Of a DNA stretch of 64,000 nucleotides, positions 19,313 to 28,833 are shown in pieces. Below the pieces are notes generated by a model. It worked only from the letters and a program-made list of their open reading frames with translations, was not told where the DNA came from and searched no databases. The position numbers were made by a program, and so were the translations under genes. The DNA is from an uncultured Candidatus Melainabacteria bacterium (GTDB lineage Bacteria; Cyanobacteriota; Vampirovibrionia; Gastranaerophilales; Gastranaerophilaceae), in assembly GCA_934747335.1 (NCBI GenBank), contig CAKVGS010000005.1, positions 1-64,000 on the forward strand, written 5' to 3'. Each line of letters starts with the position of its first letter. Positions within the stretch are counted from its first letter, which is position 1.

Positions 19313-20542
19313 ATGAACATAGTTAACATAACAAGCGAATTAATATTCAGACTTATAAAACCGCTATTAAAGTTGTTACACTCAAAAGCAGGATATTCTG
19401 CCGAAGCTTTTAATCGAAAACTCGGAGATTTTGAAGCACCAAATTTTACAAATGAGCGTGTAATAATGTTCCATGGAGTTTCGGTTGGCGAAATTAATGC
19501 AATAGAAAAATTAATTAAAACTACAAGAGAAACTTTTCCTAACGCTAAAATAGTTGTAACAACAGGAACGAACACTGGTCAAGAAATCGCTCATAAAAAA
19601 CTTGATAGTGTTGCGGATTTGATTACGTATTTTCCTTTCGATACTCCAAGTTGCGTGAATAAGTTTTTAGAAAAAATCAAACCGACTGAAATTTTGATGG
19701 CAGAAACTGAAATTTGGCCTAATTTTGGCGGAATTTGTAAAAAACGCGAAATAAAATTATATATTATTAACGGACGAATTTCAGATAGAACTTTTAATTC
19801 TTATAAAAAATTAAAATTCTTTTTTAAACCCCTCTTACAAAACTATACAGGCATTTTTACGCAGTCAACGGAGGACTTAAATAAGTTTTTATCACTCGGT
19901 GCAAATGCTGAAACTACAAAGCGCATGAACAATTTAAAATTTGATATTACGGCTCCGAATGTAGATTTCGATTTTGAAAAAGGCGGGCGAATATTTTTAG
20001 CAGCTTCTACACATTCAGGTGAAGATAAAATTGTATTTGATACTTTTAAAAAGTTAAAGCCAAAACATGCTGATTTGAAATTTATTATAGCTCCAAGACA
20101 TTTAACAAGATTAGACGAAGTAAAATCAATTGTTAAGGAGTATTGTTTGCGTTCCGAAAACGGAAGTTTAAATCAACATGATGTAATGATATTAGACACT
20201 ATGGGTGAACTCGGAAAAATGTTTGCTTTTGCGGATGTAGCATTTATTGGCGGAAGCTTCAATAAAACAGGCGGTCACAATCCTCTTGAAGCTACAATTT
20301 TTGGCAAACCTGTTATTTCAGGGCCTTCCATAAATAATTTTAAAGACATTTATGCAATTATTCAAAACGCAAAAGCTGGTTTTGTTGTAAAAACTGAAGA
20401 TGAATTATTTAATATTGCCGATGAATTGTTTAGCGACAGTGCTTTTTATCAGACAACAGCTCTAGCAGGCAGAAAAGTTTTTGAGGAGCAACAAGGTGCT
20501 TTAGAGTTTGTAATAAATGTTTTAAAAGAAAATCACAATTAA
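19313..20542 (+). CDS. waaA: 3-deoxy-D-manno-octulosonic acid (Kdo) transferase
   Basis: Transfers Kdo from CMP-Kdo to the lipid A precursor at the inner membrane. The 409-residue protein shows the GT30 features HGVSVGEINAIEKLIK, KIVVTTGTNTGQEIA, ILMAETEIWPNFGGICKKR, YIINGRISDRTFNSYKKLKF and the nucleotide-sugar region FIGGSFNKTGGHNPLEATIF. N-terminal membrane association is expected from the hydrophobic first 25 residues. Its presence is direct support for an outer membrane containing Kdo-lipid A. Confidence 0.93.
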   Translation: MNIVNITSELIFRLIKPLLKLLHSKAGYSAEAFNRKLGDFEAPNFTNERVIMFHGVSVGEINAIEKLIKTTRETFPNAKIVVTTGTNTGQEIAHKKLDSVADLITYFPFDTPSCVNKFLEKIKPTEILMAETEIWPNFGGICKKREIKLYIINGRISDRTFNSYKKLKFFFKPLLQNYTGIFTQSTEDLNKFLSLGANAETTKRMNNLKFDITAPNVDFDFEKGGRIFLAASTHSGEDKIVFDTFKKLKPKHADLKFIIAPRHLTRLDEVKSIVKEYCLRSENGSLNQHDVMILDTMGELGKMFAFADVAFIGGSFNKTGGHNPLEATIFGKPVISGPSINNFKDIYAIIQNAKAGFVVKTEDELFNIADELFSDSAFYQTTALAGRKVFEEQQGALEFVINVLKENHN

Positions 20543-20588
20543 TATAATTTTTACAAACCTTAATACGTCCTTGTGCTAAATTATAGTT

Positions 20589-23500
20589 ATGGCAAATTTT
20601 ATACCTTTACATATTCACTCTGAGTATTCGCTATTAGATGGAATGATTAGAGTTGGCGACTTGGTTAAGTACGCTCAAGAGAATAATCTTCCTGCTATTG
20701 CAATCACAGACCACGGTGTAATGTATTCCGCGGTTGAATTTTATGAACTTGCAGAGCACGCAGGAATAAATCCGCTTATAGGTTGTGAATTTTATGTAAA
20801 TACAGGTGATATTCATGTAAAAGATAGTGCCAATAATCCTTTATATCACTTAATTTTAATTGCAAAAGATAATAAGGGTTATAAAAATCTTATTAAATTA
20901 GTTTCAACGGCTTGGTGCGAAGGCTTCTATTATAAACCTCGTATAAATTTTGAGTTATTAAAAGAGTATCATGAAGGTTTGATTTGTGCGTCTGCTTGTT
21001 TAGGTGGCGAAGTTTTGCAGCACCTACTTAAAAACGAATATGACCAAGCTAAAGAAGTTGCAAAGCGTTATCAGGATTTGTTTGGAGATGATTATTATAT
21101 CGAGCTTCAAGACCACAATATGGAAGAGCAAAAACGCACTAATCCTGACTTGATGAAGATTGCCAAAGAACTTGGTATTAAAATAATTATCACAAACGAC
21201 TCACACTATTTGAGAAAAGAGGATGCGGACGCACAGGATACTTTATTATGCCTTCAAACTAACGCGAATAAAGATGACGAAAAGCGTTTTCATTTCCCGA
21301 ATAATGAGTTTTATGTTAAATCAAAAGAAGAAATGCGACAAGCGTTTTCTTGGATGGACGACGCGACTTTTGAAGAATGTTGTGCGAATACAGAAGAAGT
21401 TGCAAATAAATGTAATGTAGAAATTGAACTTCACAATGCACCACTTCCGCATTACGATGTTCCGGAAGAATTTATATTCACTTCTGACGATGTTGATCCG
21501 AAAATCATTGAACGATTAAAGAAAAAAAACAAAACCGAGAATACAGCCGATGTTATGGAAGAAGCTAAGTATATTCAAGGAATTGAAAACTACTTAGAAC
21601 ACATTGTGTTTGAGGGTTTGAAGAAGCGATACGGCGATCCTCCACCTGAAGATATTATTAAACGTGCTAAATATGAATTGGGCGTAATCAATCACATGGG
21701 CTTCCCTGCATACTTTATGATTACGTGGGACTTTATTCACTTTGCAAAAACTCATGATATTCCAGTTGGTCCCGGTAGAGGTTCGGCTGCTGGTTCTGTT
21801 GTCGCGTATGCCTTAGAAATTACGGATATTGACCCGATTTATCACAAACTGTTGTTTGAAAGATTTTTGAATCCTGAACGTTTTACCATGCCCGATATTG
21901 ATATCGACTTTTGTATCGAAAAACGTGGTGATGTTATTGATTATGTTACAAAAAAATATGGTGAAGATAAGGTTTGTCAGATTATTACATTTTCTACTTA
22001 TGCGCCAAAAGCAGCTTTTAAAGGTGTAGGACGTGTTCTACAAGTTCCTTTTGCCGAAAGTAACAGAATTACAGGTTTGATTGAACCGGCTCTTGATGTT
22101 GCAAGAGCATCTAATCCGAAAGCAGAGTGGCTTAGAGATATAGTTGCAGCTGAAGGCACATCCGATTTTAAACAGCTTTATGATGAAGATTATCAAATCA
22201 TGAACCCTGAGAGTGGTAAAACAATCAGTTTTAAACGCTGGGTTGATATGGCAATTGCAATTGAAGGTTTGAAATGCGGAACAGGTACTCACGCAGCTGG
22301 TGTAATTATTTCTCACGCGCCTTTGGATACGATTTTGCCAGTACAACCTTCTAAAGACGGCATTGTTCAAACAGGTTATCCTAAACACGAAGCAACAGAA
22401 GTTTTAGACCTTCTTAAAATGGACTTTTTGGGATTAAGAAACTTAACCATGATTACAAAAACTTGTAAAATGGTTAAAAAATATCGTGGAATTGATGTTG
22501 ACATTAACAATATTCCTCTTGATGATAAACCTACCTATGAAATGCTTGTACGCGGTGAAACAATAGGTGTATTCCAGTTAGAATCACAAGGTATGATGAA
22601 CCTTGTTAAACGTCTTAAACCTGACGTTTTTGAAGATTTAGGCGCGTTGGTTGCGTTATTTAGACCGGGTCCTTTGGGTTCCGGCATGGTTGATGATTTC
22701 GTAGCCAGAAAACACGGTAAACAAGAGATTACTTACGCACATCCGCTTCTTGAGCCTGTGCTTAAAGATACTTATGGAACAATTGTTTACCAAGAACAAA
22801 TCATGCAGGTTTTCCAAGTTTTAGCAGACTATTCACTTGGTCAAGCCGACCAAGTCCGTCGTATGATGGGTAAAAAAGACCTTAAAACAATGGAAGAACA
22901 AAGAGGTAAGTTTATTGCCGCTTCTGCTAAGCACGATATGAAAAAAGAGGATGCAGAAAAACTCTTTAACCAAATTTTAGCATTCGCTTCATATTGTTTC
23001 AACAGGTCGCACTCAGCAGCTTACGCGTTTGTAGCTTATCAAACAGCGTATTTAAAAACGCATTACCCTGTTGAATATTTTTCAGCCTTACTATCAAGTG
23101 TAGCCGATAATAAAGACCAAACGCAGCTTTATATTGAAGAAGCTCAAAGACTTGGCAGTAAAGTTTTAGCGCCTGATATTAATAAATCATATTTAGAATA
23201 CGCACCTGACGGTGACAATATTCGTTTCGGGATGGCTGCGATTAAAGGTGTTGGCGCACCTGTTGTTGAAGCAATTATAAAAGAGCGTGAAGAAAATGGC
23301 GACTTCAAAAATATTTTTGATTTCTGCAAACGCGTAGACGCTAAATATGTAAACAAAAAGTCTTTAGAAGGTTTGATTAAAGCCGGCGCATTTTCTAATA
23401 TTGAAAAAAGCAGGAAACAGCTTTTTGAAAACATGGAACATATTTTAGATGTAACCTCAAAAGAAGCTAAAGATAAAGCAATGGGACAAGTTAGTCTGTT

Positions 23501-24227
23501 TTCGGCTTTAGGTGGTGATAATGAGTTTGAAAACGTACAGTATCAGCTTATCGGAAGTGATGCTGAATATACTGATAAAGAAATTCAGCAGTTTGAAAAA
23601 GAATTTTTAGGTTTTTATGTAACCTCACATCCACTATTTTCAATACGCGACAAATTGCCATTTTTGATGACTCATAGAGTGGCGGAACTTAAGGAACTAA
23701 AAGAAGAGGAAGTTGTAACGCTTTGCGGTTTAATTACTGCCACAAGACAAATCCCTACTAAAAAAGATCCTTCAAAATTCTTGAGATTTATAACACTTGA
23801 AGATTTAACGGGAAAAGTTGATTGCGTATGTTTCCACAAAAAACTTATGGAATTCGGAGAACTGCTTGTACAAGATAACAAAGTTGTTATAACAGGTAAA
23901 GTGCAACATCGTGGAGATGAAGGCGCAGTAAGCATTCTTATTGACAACGTTAAATCTGTTGAGAATTCAAACATTGTGACTTTAGAACTTAAACGCGATG
24001 TTAAATATGAAGAACTTTGCGGAATAAAAAACATTTTAGCAAAACACCATGGTGATGATCCTGTAATGTTTAAAATGCCACCTGTTGACGGATACAGCAC
24101 AAAAATATTAACAGCACCAATATTTTGGGTAAGTTCAACAAACGATTTAGTAAGTCACATGCAACAAGTATTTCCGAATACAATGAACGTGACAATTCGT
24201 TCGTTAGACCAGCCGTTGGAAGTTTAA
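20589..24227 (+). CDS. dnaE: DNA polymerase III alpha subunit
   Basis: Replicative polymerase of 1212 residues. The N-terminal PHP domain begins IPLHIHSEYSLLDGMIRVGD and continues with AITDHGVMYSAVEFY. The palm has PVGPGRGSAAGSVVAYAL and the catalytic aspartates in PDIDIDFCIEKRGD (about 435). YCFNRSHSAAYAFVAYQTAY (about 802) is the conserved segment where many Cyanobacteria carry the split DnaE intein; here it is uninterrupted. The OB-fold region (VVTLCGLITATRQIPTKKDP) lies near the C terminus. No clear Shine-Dalgarno is seen before the ATG. Confidence 0.97.
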   Translation: MANFIPLHIHSEYSLLDGMIRVGDLVKYAQENNLPAIAITDHGVMYSAVEFYELAEHAGINPLIGCEFYVNTGDIHVKDSANNPLYHLILIAKDNKGYKNLIKLVSTAWCEGFYYKPRINFELLKEYHEGLICASACLGGEVLQHLLKNEYDQAKEVAKRYQDLFGDDYYIELQDHNMEEQKRTNPDLMKIAKELGIKIIITNDSHYLRKEDADAQDTLLCLQTNANKDDEKRFHFPNNEFYVKSKEEMRQAFSWMDDATFEECCANTEEVANKCNVEIELHNAPLPHYDVPEEFIFTSDDVDPKIIERLKKKNKTENTADVMEEAKYIQGIENYLEHIVFEGLKKRYGDPPPEDIIKRAKYELGVINHMGFPAYFMITWDFIHFAKTHDIPVGPGRGSAAGSVVAYALEITDIDPIYHKLLFERFLNPERFTMPDIDIDFCIEKRGDVIDYVTKKYGEDKVCQIITFSTYAPKAAFKGVGRVLQVPFAESNRITGLIEPALDVARASNPKAEWLRDIVAAEGTSDFKQLYDEDYQIMNPESGKTISFKRWVDMAIAIEGLKCGTGTHAAGVIISHAPLDTILPVQPSKDGIVQTGYPKHEATEVLDLLKMDFLGLRNLTMITKTCKMVKKYRGIDVDINNIPLDDKPTYEMLVRGETIGVFQLESQGMMNLVKRLKPDVFEDLGALVALFRPGPLGSGMVDDFVARKHGKQEITYAHPLLEPVLKDTYGTIVYQEQIMQVFQVLADYSLGQADQVRRMMGKKDLKTMEEQRGKFIAASAKHDMKKEDAEKLFNQILAFASYCFNRSHSAAYAFVAYQTAYLKTHYPVEYFSALLSSVADNKDQTQLYIEEAQRLGSKVLAPDINKSYLEYAPDGDNIRFGMAAIKGVGAPVVEAIIKEREENGDFKNIFDFCKRVDAKYVNKKSLEGLIKAGAFSNIEKSRKQLFENMEHILDVTSKEAKDKAMGQVSLFSALGGDNEFENVQYQLIGSDAEYTDKEIQQFEKEFLGFYVTSHPLFSIRDKLPFLMTHRVAELKELKEEEVVTLCGLITATRQIPTKKDPSKFLRFITLEDLTGKVDCVCFHKKLMEFGELLVQDNKVVITGKVQHRGDEGAVSILIDNVKSVENSNIVTLELKRDVKYEELCGIKNILAKHHGDDPVMFKMPPVDGYSTKILTAPIFWVSSTNDLVSHMQQVFPNTMNVTIRSLDQPLEV

Positions 24228-24238
24228 ATTTAGATATT

Positions 24239-24889
24239 TTAAATATAAAGTTTAGCAAAGTCCAAATCACTTTTAATTGTGATTTTAATATTCGTATAAC
24301 TGCCATTAACGATATAAACTGGAATATTCAATTCTTCAAGCATAGAGCAATCATCCGTGAAATTACCGTCTTTCAATTTTTCATGGGCATCTTTTATTAT
24401 TGAAGTCTTAAACGCCTGCGGAGTCTGTGTATTATACAATTTTGAGCGATCAATTGTGCGAATAATTCTGCCTGTTGAATCAACTTCTTTAATTGTATCA
24501 GTAGTTTTTGTCATAACAGTTACGGCATCTTTATCCAAGACGGCTTCTAAAACGTAAGCAATTGTGTCTTTTCTGATTAGCGGACGAGCTCCATCGTGAA
24601 TTAAAACATAGTCATTTTTTACAACCTGCAAAGCATTATAAACGGACTTTTGCCTTGTATTCCCGCCTTCAATAATTTTAACTTTCGGATTATTCAATAA
24701 TTGCTGTAATATTTCGATTATTGAACGGTTTGCAGAAATTATTATTTCATCAATTTCATCAAAATCAATAAACTTTGATACAGTTTCTTCAATAACTGTT
24801 TTTTCGTTAATTTTTTCTAATAATTTGTTTGTATTGCCATAACGCGAAGATGTTCCGCCAGCTGTTATTATAAGTGAAAAATTTCTCAT
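24239..24889 (-). CDS. ispD: 2-C-methyl-D-erythritol 4-phosphate cytidylyltransferase
   Basis: Forms CDP-methylerythritol in the MEP isoprenoid pathway; dxr for the preceding step is at 57470. The 216-residue protein starts with the nucleotide-binding ITAGGTSSRYGNTNKLLEKI and contains YVLIHDGARPLIRKD and LYNTQTPQAFKTSIIKDAH, all IspD signatures. Its start overlaps the thiL stop by 4 bp, so thiL-ispD form an operon. It converges on dnaE with an 11-bp gap. Confidence 0.93.
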   Translation of the reverse strand: MRNFSLIITAGGTSSRYGNTNKLLEKINEKTVIEETVSKFIDFDEIDEIIISANRSIIEILQQLLNNPKVKIIEGGNTRQKSVYNALQVVKNDYVLIHDGARPLIRKDTIAYVLEAVLDKDAVTVMTKTTDTIKEVDSTGRIIRTIDRSKLYNTQTPQAFKTSIIKDAHEKLKDGNFTDDCSMLEELNIPVYIVNGSYTNIKITIKSDLDFAKLYI

Positions 24890-25752
24890 GCTTCCTCTTT
24901 CCCAAAATGGTTATATAAACCTAATTCATCATAACTATAATACTTTTTATTACCAACTTTTAAAATATAATCTTGTTTTTCAACTACCTTGCCGATTATT
25001 TCATATTCGGTAAGTTTTTTCAAAAATTCTCTTGGAACAGTTGCTACAAGTTTATAATCTTCTGCTCCGAAAATTCCTTCTACAAATTTTGAATCAATCG
25101 AAACATTGCTTGAGCTTGCAATTTGGAACAAAGCATCAGCTAAGCCGTCTGACGTGTCCATCATTGCATATTCCGAGTTAATTTGAGTCGCAATCTCATT
25201 TGCAAAATTTTCTTCTAATTGCGGTTCCAAATGCGCTCTAATAAGTTCAGAATCATTTCCGCCATTCATTAATTCTTTTAATCCCAATGAGCTTTTTCCA
25301 AACTCACCTTTTGTAATAACAACATCACCGACATGTGCATTACTTCTTGACGAAATTTTGCGTCCACTAGTTGTACCGATTGCCGTAATTGAAATATAGA
25401 TTTTATCCGCACCTGTAATATCGCCACCAATGATTTTAGCGCCTCTTAAAGCTGAATTTGCACCTTTGTAAAATTCTTCTATAAAACATTCTTCTATGTT
25501 TGAAGGAAGAGATAGCGCGATGGTTAGATATTTAGGTTCAGCACCGGATGCTAACACATCGCTAATATTAACTGTAACAGCCTTATATCCTAATTGAAAC
25601 GGCGTGCACCAATTCAGTTTAAAATGAACATCTTCGACAAGACTATCTTGTGTTATAACAATCCCTAAGTCTTTTAGAAACGCACAATCGTCACCTATAT
25701 ATTCAGTGCCGATTTGTTTTTTTATAATATTTATAAAATCTTGTTCTTTCAT
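24886..25752 (-). CDS. thiL: thiamine-monophosphate kinase
   Basis: Phosphorylates thiamine monophosphate to thiamine diphosphate. At 288 residues it is slightly short for the family but complete: GDDCAFLKDLGIVITQDSLV, VNISDVLASGAEPKYLTIAL, IIGGDITGADKIYISITAIG and MMDTSDGLADALFQIA. Acidic residues that bind Mg-ATP (DD near 21, DVLASG, GGD) are present. No TPP riboswitch is visible in the 82 bp upstream. First gene of the operon with ispD. Confidence 0.92.
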   Translation of the reverse strand: MKEQDFINIIKKQIGTEYIGDDCAFLKDLGIVITQDSLVEDVHFKLNWCTPFQLGYKAVTVNISDVLASGAEPKYLTIALSLPSNIEECFIEEFYKGANSALRGAKIIGGDITGADKIYISITAIGTTSGRKISSRSNAHVGDVVITKGEFGKSSLGLKELMNGGNDSELIRAHLEPQLEENFANEIATQINSEYAMMDTSDGLADALFQIASSSNVSIDSKFVEGIFGAEDYKLVATVPREFLKKLTEYEIIGKVVEKQDYILKVGNKKYYSYDELGLYNHFGKEEA

Positions 25753-25793
25753 ACAATTTATGAGTTTAGCGAATTAAATGAATTCATTGCTTT

Positions 25794-25830
25794 AAAAAAA
25801 AGGGTGAAATTTAAATTTCACCCTTTTTCA
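25794..25830 (-). terminator. Rho-independent terminator downstream of lysS
   Basis: A near-perfect palindrome, AAAAGGGTGAAATTT followed directly by its complement, ends in an A-run that reads as a T-run on the minus strand, 5 bp beyond the lysS stop. It could also act in the opposite direction. Confidence 0.85.
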
Positions 25831-25834
25831 TAAA

Positions 25835-27370
25835 CTAATTTTCCAATTTCTTTAAAGTAGGGAACGCAATTACGTCACGAATTGTAGGAGAATTAGTTAA
25901 TAACATTACTAATCTGTCAATTCCCATTCCCATACCGCCAGTTGGTGCTAAACCGTATTCAAGAGCGTTGATGTAATCTTCATCATAAGACATTGCTTCT
26001 TCATCACCGTTAGCTTTTGCTAAAGCTTGAGCTTCAAATCTATGTCTTTGGTCGATTGGATCAGTTAATTCTGAAAATGCGTTTGCAATTTCCCAACCGT
26101 TAACTCTGGTTTCGAAACGTTCTGTCAATCTGTCATTATCTCTATGAACTTTTGCCAAAGGTGAAATTTCACGAGGATAATCAATAATGTGGCAAGGTTG
26201 AATTAGAGTTGGCTCAACTGTTGCTTCAAATACAGCTTCAACAATTTGTCCCCAATTCATTTCTTCATCTACTTCGATATGCAAAGCTTTCGCTTTCTCA
26301 TAAGCTTCTTTCGCAGTAAAGAATTCGCCGAAATCAATTCCGGTAAATTCCTTAATAGAACCTAACATAGTTTTTCTATCCCAAGGTGGAGTTAAATCGA
26401 TTTCGTTTTCACCGTATTGAATTTTCATTGTTCCTAAAACTTCTTGAGCAACGTAAGCTACAAGATTTTCAGTCAATACCATCATTTCGTTATAATCTAC
26501 ATAAGATTGGTAAAGCTCAATCATTGTAAATTCAGGATTGTGACGCGTATCAATGCCTTCGTTACGGAAACATCTTGAAAGTTCAAAGATTTTTTCGCTT
26601 AAACCGCCAACCATTAATCTTTTCAAGTGAAGTTCAGGTGCGATTCTTAAAGTTAAATCCATATCCAAAGCATTGTGGTGAGTGATAAACGGTCTTGCGT
26701 TTGCACCTGATGCTTGAGTGTGCAACATTGGAGTTTCAACTTCGATAAATCCTTGTTTTGTCAAGTATTCTCTAACTTTTTGAATAATTAAACTTCTTTT
26801 TCTGAACGTATCTCTGGTTTTTTCGTTCATAATCAAGTCAACATATCTTTGACGATACTTAGTTTCAGTATCGTTCATGTTGTGATAAGCCTTCAATTGT
26901 TCCAACTTTTCTTCGCTAATTTGTTTGTTAGGAAGCGGAAGAAGTGATTTTGAAAGCATTTTGAATGATTTAGCCTTGATAGAAAGTTCTCCACGCGGTG
27001 TTCTTCTGATTGAACCGTAAAAACCTAAAATGTCACCAATATCAACTAATTTCAAGGTCTTAACCATTTCAGGATCCATGTTTTCTTTGTGTGAGAATAT
27101 TTGGATTTTGCCTGTTGCATCCATCAAGTCAATAAACATGCCTGAATTTCTAATTGCCATTACACGACCTGCTACTGAATAGAAATCTTCTGTTTCTTCA
27201 CCTGCCTGTAAATCTTTATATTTTGTTTGCAAATAAGCTGCGTCAGCATCTTTGTCAAATGCATAAGGATATGGATTAATCCCTTTATCAGCAAGTTCAG
27301 CAAGTTTTTGAATCCTTGTCTGTCTTATAGTTTCTTTCGCCGAAATAGGCTCTTTTGTTTGTTGTGTCAT
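25835..27370 (-). CDS. lysS: lysyl-tRNA synthetase, class II
   Basis: Charges tRNA-Lys; a tRNA-Lys(UUU) gene is present at 56182. The 511-residue protein has the N-terminal OB anticodon-binding domain (VAGRVMAIRNSGMFIDLMDA), class II motif 2 (ELSRCFRNEGIDTRHNPEFT) and motif 3 (GMGMGIDRLVMLLTNSPTIR) at the C terminus. The ATG is preceded by AAGAGGAAAATAAA. Monocistronic, with a strong terminator after it. Confidence 0.97.
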   Translation of the reverse strand: MTQQTKEPISAKETIRQTRIQKLAELADKGINPYPYAFDKDADAAYLQTKYKDLQAGEETEDFYSVAGRVMAIRNSGMFIDLMDATGKIQIFSHKENMDPEMVKTLKLVDIGDILGFYGSIRRTPRGELSIKAKSFKMLSKSLLPLPNKQISEEKLEQLKAYHNMNDTETKYRQRYVDLIMNEKTRDTFRKRSLIIQKVREYLTKQGFIEVETPMLHTQASGANARPFITHHNALDMDLTLRIAPELHLKRLMVGGLSEKIFELSRCFRNEGIDTRHNPEFTMIELYQSYVDYNEMMVLTENLVAYVAQEVLGTMKIQYGENEIDLTPPWDRKTMLGSIKEFTGIDFGEFFTAKEAYEKAKALHIEVDEEMNWGQIVEAVFEATVEPTLIQPCHIIDYPREISPLAKVHRDNDRLTERFETRVNGWEIANAFSELTDPIDQRHRFEAQALAKANGDEEAMSYDEDYINALEYGLAPTGGMGMGIDRLVMLLTNSPTIRDVIAFPTLKKLEN

Positions 27371-27442
27371 TTTATTTTCCTCTTTTAAGAATACTCTAAT
27401 AAAATTCTACCATAAAATATTTTTGTGTCATAATAAAAGAAT

Positions 27443-27718
27443 ATGAAAGTTTTACCTATAAAACAAGAAATACATACCGCAAAAAACAGAGTAAAATCAG
27501 GCGCAAAATATGTAGAACATAAAGTCGGTGGTGTTGTTCCACAAAAACTTAAAAATACATATAAAGAAAAAATGCCTAAAAAAATTACTTGGGATAATTT
27601 TCCTGCAGTGGTAGGTTTTTTAGGCTTATTTACACCTATTCCTGGCGCAAGTGTAGCATTATACGGAATAGCAAAAGCTATCCAAGTGGCTAGAAAGAAA
27701 TTTCTTCACAAACCTTAA
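27443..27718 (+). CDS. small hypothetical protein with one hydrophobic helix
   Basis: A 91-residue basic protein. Residues 1-50 are charged and helical; residues about 54-77 (FPAVVGFLGLFTPIPGASVA) are hydrophobic and could be a membrane hairpin or buried helix; the C terminus is basic. No family recognised. It is transcribed divergently from lysS and is followed by its own terminator, which supports a real small gene. Confidence 0.6.
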   Translation: MKVLPIKQEIHTAKNRVKSGAKYVEHKVGGVVPQKLKNTYKEKMPKKITWDNFPAVVGFLGLFTPIPGASVALYGIAKAIQVARKKFLHKP

Positions 27719-27776
27719 TATTAAGATTTACAAATGCATAAATATTTGATATACTCAAAATGTAAATAGTTTCTTA

Positions 27777-27809
27777 GAAAAAGAACGGTACAATTCCCGT
27801 TCTTTTTTT
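27777..27809 (+). terminator. Rho-independent terminator or rimP leader attenuator
   Basis: AAGAACGG (27781-27788) pairs perfectly with CCGTTCTT (27797-27804) and is followed by a T-run. It lies 59 bp after the small hypothetical gene and 47 bp before rimP, so it either ends the former or attenuates the latter. Confidence 0.75.
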
Positions 27810-27854
27810 ATTAGGAGAATAAAAAATATTCTCAAAACAAAAGGAAGGAGTGTT

Positions 27855-28337
27855 ATGAAGCAAGATGTAAACAGATTTGAAGTCTTAGAAAAAATTACAC
27901 CGCTTATTGAAAATACAGCAATGCGTTATAATCTTATTCCTATTGAAATTGAATTTGTGAAAGAAAATCACAAGTGGTTTTTGAGAATTTATTTATATTC
28001 TTACGAAAAAGATATTACGTTAGACGATTGTGAAAATGTAACAAGAAGCTTAAATGATTTTCTGGACGAACTTATTCCTGTAAAATATTATTTGGAAGTA
28101 TCTTCACCGGGGCTAGAAAGAAAATTCAAATCAGATAAAGAATTTTTAATCTTTAAAGGAAGAAGAATTAGCCTCAAACTAAAACAACCATTGGAAGGTG
28201 AAACAGAGAAAATATTTAAAGGCGAAATTTTAGATTGGGATGACAATAAAGGTTTAACTTTTTTCCGTTTCGAAGATGGCGAAGAATTACAAATACCGAA
28301 AACGAATATTCAGTCGGCGAAATTATATATTGATTAA
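27855..28337 (+). CDS. rimP: ribosome maturation factor RimP
   Basis: A 160-residue protein needed for 30S subunit maturation. Diagnostic segments are KWFLRIYLYSYEKDITLDDC (N-terminal domain), YYLEVSSPGLERKFKSDKEF and the C-terminal SH3-like domain. GGAAGGAG is an excellent ribosome site. In most bacteria rimP is directly followed by nusA; here a four-helix-bundle gene inside an inverted repeat lies between them. Confidence 0.93.
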   Translation: MKQDVNRFEVLEKITPLIENTAMRYNLIPIEIEFVKENHKWFLRIYLYSYEKDITLDDCENVTRSLNDFLDELIPVKYYLEVSSPGLERKFKSDKEFLIFKGRRISLKLKQPLEGETEKIFKGEILDWDDNKGLTFFRFEDGEELQIPKTNIQSAKLYID

Positions 28338-28350
28338 AAGGGAATAGGGT

Positions 28351-28380
28351 AATAAGGTAATAAGGCAATAAGGGAATAAG
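28351..28380. repeat. left arm of inverted repeat flanking the four-helix-bundle gene
   Basis: A 30-nt stretch of AATAAGG-type iterations whose reverse complement recurs at 28804-28833 with 29 of 30 matches. Transcribed RNA could form a long stem enclosing the gene at 28393-28755. Confidence 0.9.
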
Positions 28381-28392
28381 AGGTTTTAAATT

Positions 28393-28755
28393 ATGTTTCA
28401 TAAAGATTTGGAAGCTTGGAAAGAATCTATAAAACTTGTGAAATTAGTTTATAAATTAACTAATGATTTCCCTAACCAGGAACTCTATGGATTAACATCC
28501 CAAATAAGACGAGCTGTTATTTCTGTTCCATCTAATATAGCAGAAGGTAATGCAAGAGCAACTGCTAAAGAAACTATAAGATTTATTGATATAGCTTTAG
28601 GCTCTTTAGCAGAATTAGATACACAATTAACAATTGCACAAGAGTTAAGTTATATAGAAAATTACAAAATTGAAGATGAACAGATTAAAAAGGTAAATGC
28701 ATTAATAAGCGGACTAAGAAAATATTTTTTAGAAAAAGTAAATAATAACAAATAA
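28393..28755 (+). CDS. four-helix-bundle protein (23S rRNA intervening-sequence protein family)
   Basis: A 120-residue all-helical protein of the family annotated as four-helix-bundle, S23 or 23S-IVS protein, related to Avd of diversity-generating retroelements. Hallmarks are FHKDLEAWKESIKLVKLVYK at the N terminus, ELYGLTSQIRRAVISVPSNI and AEGNARATAKETIRFIDIAL, then LAELDTQLTIAQEL. It is embedded between rimP and nusA, with 30-bp inverted arms on each side (28351-28380 and 28804-28833), the same architecture as rRNA IVS elements but inside a protein-coding operon. Function of the family outside rRNA is not established. Confidence 0.88.
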   Translation: MFHKDLEAWKESIKLVKLVYKLTNDFPNQELYGLTSQIRRAVISVPSNIAEGNARATAKETIRFIDIALGSLAELDTQLTIAQELSYIENYKIEDEQIKKVNALISGLRKYFLEKVNNNK

Positions 28756-28803
28756 ATGGAGATAAGAATAATAGAACAATAATGAGCATAGCGAATATAA
28801 CCA

Positions 28804-28833
28804 CTTATTCCCTTATTGCCCTATTACCTTATT
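28804..28833. repeat. right arm of inverted repeat flanking the four-helix-bundle gene
   Basis: Reverse complement of 28351-28380 with one mismatch. It ends 21 bp before the nusA ATG, leaving the AAAAGGAGAAAA ribosome site of nusA intact outside the stem. Confidence 0.9.

Noticed and set aside
24125..24557. Plus-strand frames across the dnaE end and ispD
   Set aside because: Antisense to the well-supported ispD gene and without protein-like features.
25753..25834. Possible TPP riboswitch upstream of thiL
   Set aside because: The 82-bp gap is mostly the lysS terminator palindrome; no conserved thi-box sequence is visible.
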